A stretch of DNA of 15,486 nt from Rikenellaceae bacterium. Lineage in GTDB: Bacteria; Bacteroidota; Bacteroidia; Bacteroidales; Rikenellaceae. The DNA lies in assembly GCA_902362705.1 (NCBI GenBank), contig CABIXK010000006.1, positions 102,102 through 117,587 of the forward strand, read 5' to 3'. The notes under the pieces are model-generated. The model was not told the DNA's origin, ran no database searches, and saw only the letters and a list, made by a program, of their open reading frames with translations. Below are positions 15,229 to 15,486 of the stretch, piece after piece. The translations under genes were made by a program, and so were the position numbers. How positions within the stretch are numbered: position 1 is the first letter of the stretch; every line of letters starts with the position of its first letter.

Positions 15229-15486
15229 ATGGATACGAAGAAACTACGTCAAAAGATTCTCGATTTGGCTATTCGTGGTAAACTTGTTCCGCAAGACCCG
15301 AACGACGAGCCAGCATCCGTATTGCTCGAACGCATCCAAGCCGAAAAAGAACAATTGATAAAGAATGGGAAAATCAAGCGCAGCAAGAAGTCTGCCTCTT
15401 CCGATACATACCCTTATGAGAACGTGCCGTTCGAGATACCGGAAAATTGGGTGTGGACAACGATTGGAGAAGTATTTAATCTTCAA
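15229..15486 (+). CDS. hsdS: Type I restriction specificity subunit (HsdS), partial
   Basis: The first 86 codons run off the right edge of the window. The start is one base after the hsdM stop (TAA-T-ATG). The protein opens with MDTKKLRQKILDLAIRGKLVPQ, the usual beginning of a Bacteroidota HsdS, followed by a basic linker (KNGKIKRSKKSASS) and FEIPENWVWTTIGEVF, the entry into the first target-recognition domain. HsdS sets the DNA sequence recognised by the HsdRMS complex. Target and number of domains cannot be read from this part. Confidence 0.93.
   Translation, partial: MDTKKLRQKILDLAIRGKLVPQDPNDEPASVLLERIQAEKEQLIKNGKIKRSKKSASSDTYPYENVPFEIPENWVWTTIGEVFNLQ

Overview
The window most likely comes from a GC-rich member of the Bacteroidota, probably Alistipes or a close relative. 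The evidence is the repeated phylum-type promoter (TTTG, about 20 bases, then TAnnTTTG), the order yceD-rpmF-plsX-fabH, and the many AT-rich 'ATTCATTGTTCATTATTC' and 'TTTTCCACTTTCC' tracts between genes. The genus is inferred from base composition and style, not from a marker gene.

Left part (1-8.2 kb, very GC-rich, chromosomal in character). A small unknown gene on the minus strand (174-578) diverges from a fatty-acid/phospholipid start-up operon on the plus strand: yceD/DUF177, rpmF (L32), plsX and fabH. That operon ends in a strong intrinsic terminator at 4031-4074. A ferritin gene follows with its own promoter and terminator, then two minus-strand genes (a GNAT acetyltransferase and a YqaA/DedA-like membrane protein). 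Next comes about 700 bases of repeat-rich DNA with no gene, a DoxX-like membrane protein, a gene-poor GC-rich spacer, and a GIY-YIG/DUF4357 gene on the minus strand. A family of palindromic repeats (copies near 49-147, 5952-6020 and 6282-6367) is scattered through this half.

Right part (about 8.2 kb to the end, clearly lower GC, accessory in character). A compact minus-strand operon reads, in transcription order: HipB-like XRE regulator, HipS-like small subunit, HipT-like kinase toxin, a deoxyinosine/uracil-type DNA glycosylase with an extra N-terminal domain, and a short DUF4177 protein. The first three form a tripartite HipBST-type toxin-antitoxin. Two near-identical 19-bp dyads lie in front of hipB and look like its operators. 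Divergently, on the plus strand, runs a type I restriction-modification operon, hsdR-hsdM-hsdS, with hsdS cut by the window edge.

The right half reads as a defence island. Restriction by HsdRMS is paired back-to-back with a kinase toxin-antitoxin whose transcript appears to continue into a base-excision enzyme and a DUF4177 protein. The HipBST-glycosylase-DUF4177 arrangement is the best candidate here for an undescribed composite system. That the five genes share one function is inferred from overlaps and spacing, not shown.
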